This document shows, in pieces, positions 40,309 through 42,271 of a stretch of DNA of 42,271 nucleotides. The stretch spans positions 1-42,271 of the forward strand of contig CAZAPQ010000091.1 of the NCBI GenBank assembly GCA_964487415.1, given 5' to 3'. The translations under genes and the position numbers were made by a program. The notes beneath the pieces were generated by a model that made no database searches, was not told the DNA's origin, and was given only the letters and a program-made list of their open reading frames with translations. Source of the DNA: DRVV01 sp964487415. GTDB lineage: Archaea > Thermoproteota > Bathyarchaeia > Bathyarchaeales > Bathycorpusculaceae. Numbering within the stretch: position 1 is the first letter of the stretch; each line of letters starts with the position of its first letter.

Positions 40309-41608
40309 AATCCTGGAGGCACCCCTCTTTTTTATAATATTTTTATTTTTGATTTATCTTATTCGTCATTATGTATTCACCTTATGTGTTCTTTTGAAAC
40401 CGGAGAAAAGCATGCAAAGAGGTTTCCAGGAGAACATTGCATATCAGCCTACAGTTTCTATACTTATCCCTGCACGCAATGAAGAGAGGGTTATCGGACG
40501 AATCCTTCAAAGGATTACCGAATTAACATATCCAAAAGATAAATTGCAGGTGATAGTGATAGATGACTGTTCTTCAGATGCTACTGGCGAAATAGCTGAA
40601 TCGTATGCCAAAAACTACAAATACATAACAGTTCTTAGGCGAAGTAGCGTAGAGGGTGGACGTGGAAAGGCTTCAGCTCTTAATTTTGGCGGAAGGTACG
40701 CTAAAGGCGAAATAATTCTGCTTTTTGATGCAGATTATTATCCCCAAAAAGATATTGTTGAAAAGCTTGTAAGGGAGTTCGCTGACCCAAAAGTCGGCGC
40801 AGTGCAGGGTAGGGTCGTAGTTTTAAATGAACCCAAAAACCTTGTTACAAGGATTGTTGCTTTGGAAAGAATAGGCGGATACCGTGTAGATCAACAGGCC
40901 CGTGAGAACTTTGGCTTGATTGCGCAATTCGGTGGAACGGTTGGTGGGGTTAGGCGTAGCTTGCTGGAATCTCTGGGAGGGTGGGATGAGAATATTTTAG
41001 CTGAGGATACTGACATGACTTTTCGAATATATTTGGCTGGTTATAAGGTTAGATATGTGCTGAATGCGGAATCCTACGAGGAGGCTGTTGAAAGCTGGAG
41101 GGCTTATTGGAGACAAAGATATCGCTGGGCAAAAGGCCATATGCAATGCGCGTTTAAACATTTTATAGCGGTTCTTAAAAGCAAGAATTTGAGGTTTCCA
41201 GAGAAAATAGATGCTTTATTATTGTTAAACGTGTATTTTCTGCCGGTAATGGTTCTCTTCTCGTGGATTCTTAGCTTTATACTGCTTCTCCTTAAAACTC
41301 CTCTGTTTACCCCTTCTCTGATGCTAATTTCAATAATCCTTTATAGCTCGTCTGGAAATTTCGCACCGTTCTTCGAGGTGGCTATAGGTGGATATCTTGA
41401 TGGGCGGACAAGGGCTTGCTGGCTTCTTCCATTATTCCTATTAACTTCCCTATATAACATCTTAATTTGCACTAAGGCCCTTTTGGATTTAATTGCATCA
41501 AAGCTTATGGGAAGACGTGAGGATTGTTGGATTAAGACTATGCACAATGGTTATGGAAATTTTTATATCGCTAAAGGGGGATGCAATAGATATAGCGGTA
41601 ATGTATGA
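40271..41608 (+). CDS. processive family-2 glycosyltransferase (cellulose/hyaluronan synthase-like)
   Basis: This membrane enzyme probably builds an extracellular polysaccharide from nucleotide sugars. The 445-residue product has an N-terminal membrane segment (19-42) and a GT-A domain with D98-D99 (VIDDCSSD), D153-x-D155 (LFDADYYP) and E245-D246 (LAEDTDMTF). The Q282-x2-R285-W286 motif of processive synthases and several C-terminal membrane segments follow. No PilZ domain is visible. The GTG at 40271 is the earliest start; a GTG at 40298 with GAGGGGCGAAG upstream is possible. The gene overlaps both neighbours, so the three form one operon. Confidence 0.88.
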   Translation: MVQRGEAVQVLVEILEAPLFFIIFLFLIYLIRHYVFTLCVLLKPEKSMQRGFQENIAYQPTVSILIPARNEERVIGRILQRITELTYPKDKLQVIVIDDCSSDATGEIAESYAKNYKYITVLRRSSVEGGRGKASALNFGGRYAKGEIILLFDADYYPQKDIVEKLVREFADPKVGAVQGRVVVLNEPKNLVTRIVALERIGGYRVDQQARENFGLIAQFGGTVGGVRRSLLESLGGWDENILAEDTDMTFRIYLAGYKVRYVLNAESYEEAVESWRAYWRQRYRWAKGHMQCAFKHFIAVLKSKNLRFPEKIDALLLLNVYFLPVMVLFSWILSFILLLLKTPLFTPSLMLISIILYSSSGNFAPFFEVAIGGYLDGRTRACWLLPLFLLTSLYNILICTKALLDLIASKLMGRREDCWIKTMHNGYGNFYIAKGGCNRYSGNV

Positions 41609-41868
41609 TTCCAATTCAGAATTCGACACCGATATTGCTGGCTTTTTTCTTTTTCCTTTTGGTCTTCATGTTTTTTCCTACAATTTTCGAGTTGAAGAGG
41701 TCAAGGGATGCCGGACCGCGAATCATAGTTGAAAACAGATTAAGCTTACAAATTATCAGCGAAGTTCTTAAAATAGAAACTTTGGACGCTGACGATGAGG
41801 AACCGGATTCCGAAACCATCACAAATTTAAAGAAAGCGTTAGCCTTTTTACCCTCACTAGAAGTCTAA
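41605..41868 (+). CDS. small membrane protein with cytoplasmic acidic tail, 87 residues
   Basis: The ATG at 41605 overlaps the glycosyltransferase stop (ATGA). Residues ~9-28 are a single hydrophobic segment (PILLAFFFFLLVFMFFPTIF), followed by a basic ELKRSRD and a soluble helical part with an acidic DADDEEPDSE stretch. The basic residues after the segment suggest that the tail is cytoplasmic. It is probably an accessory subunit of the glycosyltransferase. I recognise no family. Confidence 0.65.
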   Translation: MIPIQNSTPILLAFFFFLLVFMFFPTIFELKRSRDAGPRIIVENRLSLQIISEVLKIETLDADDEEPDSETITNLKKALAFLPSLEV

Positions 41869-41922
41869 ATTTAGTAAAACTGAAAGGCCTGATTAGTACA
41901 ATTTGATATAGAGCGGTAGACC

Positions 41923-42271
41923 ATGACTCTTTTAAAGTGTACTAATTGTGGAGAAAAGTTTTCAGATACTCCGCATAGTTATCGTTGTCAAAAATGCGGA
42001 GGATTGCTAGAGTACAGCTATGATTATGACAAGCTTAAGACAAGCGGTTTTGCCGGAGCCTTTTCCTTTTGGCGCTTCAAACCACTACTACCTGAAGTTA
42101 AGAGCGCAGTTTCTCTTGGGGAGGGTGGCACCCCTCTTCATCGGGCTAGACGGTTAGCTAAGGACACGGGGCTTTCTCACGTATACTTTAAGGATGAAAC
42201 CAGAAACCCTACAAATTCTTTTAGGGATAGATGCGCATCGCTCCTTGTATCCAATGCTTTGGATCTCAATT
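41923..42271 (+). CDS. threonine synthase-like PLP-fold protein, N-terminal part (runs off the edge)
   Basis: The first 116 residues have a zinc-ribbon-like start with C6-x2-C9 and C22-x2-C25 (CTNCGEKF, CQKCGG), then SLGEGGTPLHRARRLAKDTG and VYFKDETRNPTNSFRDRCAS. The overall pattern is threonine synthase / cysteate synthase fold type II. The residue before D-R, normally the lysine that binds pyridoxal phosphate (SFKDR), is arginine here (codon AGG). If confirmed, this protein may be inactive or catalyse a different reaction, or the lysine may be supplied elsewhere. The C-terminus is outside the window. Confidence 0.8.
   Translation, partial: MTLLKCTNCGEKFSDTPHSYRCQKCGGLLEYSYDYDKLKTSGFAGAFSFWRFKPLLPEVKSAVSLGEGGTPLHRARRLAKDTGLSHVYFKDETRNPTNSFRDRCASLLVSNALDLN

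Overview
The window is archaeal. It carries archaeal or eukaryote-type ribosomal proteins (eS4, eL32, eL19, eL34), the RNase P protein Rnp1/Pop4, archaeal alanyl-tRNA synthetase, TiaS, Tsr3, an EMC3/DUF106 membrane protein, TrmB and Lrp-type regulators, TATA-box promoters with short or absent leaders, and a probable tetraether lipid synthase. Gene content fits a TACK-group archaeon, and Bathyarchaeia would be my first guess, but no rRNA is present to settle it and I could not run a search. I recognised no tRNA, rRNA or CRISPR array.

Layout. (1) About 1-3440 looks like part of an integrated or extrachromosomal genetic element. It has the N-terminal half of a PrimPol replication primase running off the left edge, a small gene coupled to it, a divergent winged-helix protein behind a 19-bp palindromic operator, a run of very small minus-strand genes, and an AbrB-type regulator next to two perfect palindromes. 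(2) About 3440-6850 is a gene-poor transition zone with diverged repeats around a membrane-anchored coiled-coil protein, a roughly 700-base non-coding stretch, a KaiC-like ATPase and a probable leaderless 29-residue protein. (3) 6851-15536 is mostly RNA-related and housekeeping: a TtuA-family tRNA thiolase, alaS, a FUN14 protein, tiaS, an Lrp-type sensor domain, nnr, tsr3 and a LysE exporter. (4) 15604-21416 has a macro-domain protein, an acyl-CoA dehydrogenase/thiolase/DUF35 set, and a Tes-like radical SAM enzyme divergent from a TrmB regulator. (5) 21473-27560 holds hypF, hypC, hypD and hypE for the NiFe hydrogenase cofactor, with two paralogous DUF996 membrane proteins between hypD and hypE. 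There is no hypA, hypB or hydrogenase gene here. (6) 27706-39860 is a long ribosomal protein/SecY operon beginning at uL22, interrupted by an Hsp20-like gene with its own TATA box between uL30 and uL15, and ending with secY, the EMC3-like gene, eL34 and cmk. (7) 39910-42271 is a new unit: a small membrane protein, a processive family-2 glycosyltransferase, a second small membrane protein, and the start of a threonine-synthase-like gene whose expected PLP lysine is read as arginine.

Several genes were assigned later start codons than the longest reading frame would give, because a Shine-Dalgarno sequence, a stop-start overlap or family length supports it; each entry says so. The most unusual items are the PrimPol element with its palindromic operator and tiny genes, the Hsp20-like gene inside the ribosomal operon, the lysine-to-arginine threonine synthase homologue, the Tes/TrmB divergent pair, and the leaderless microprotein.
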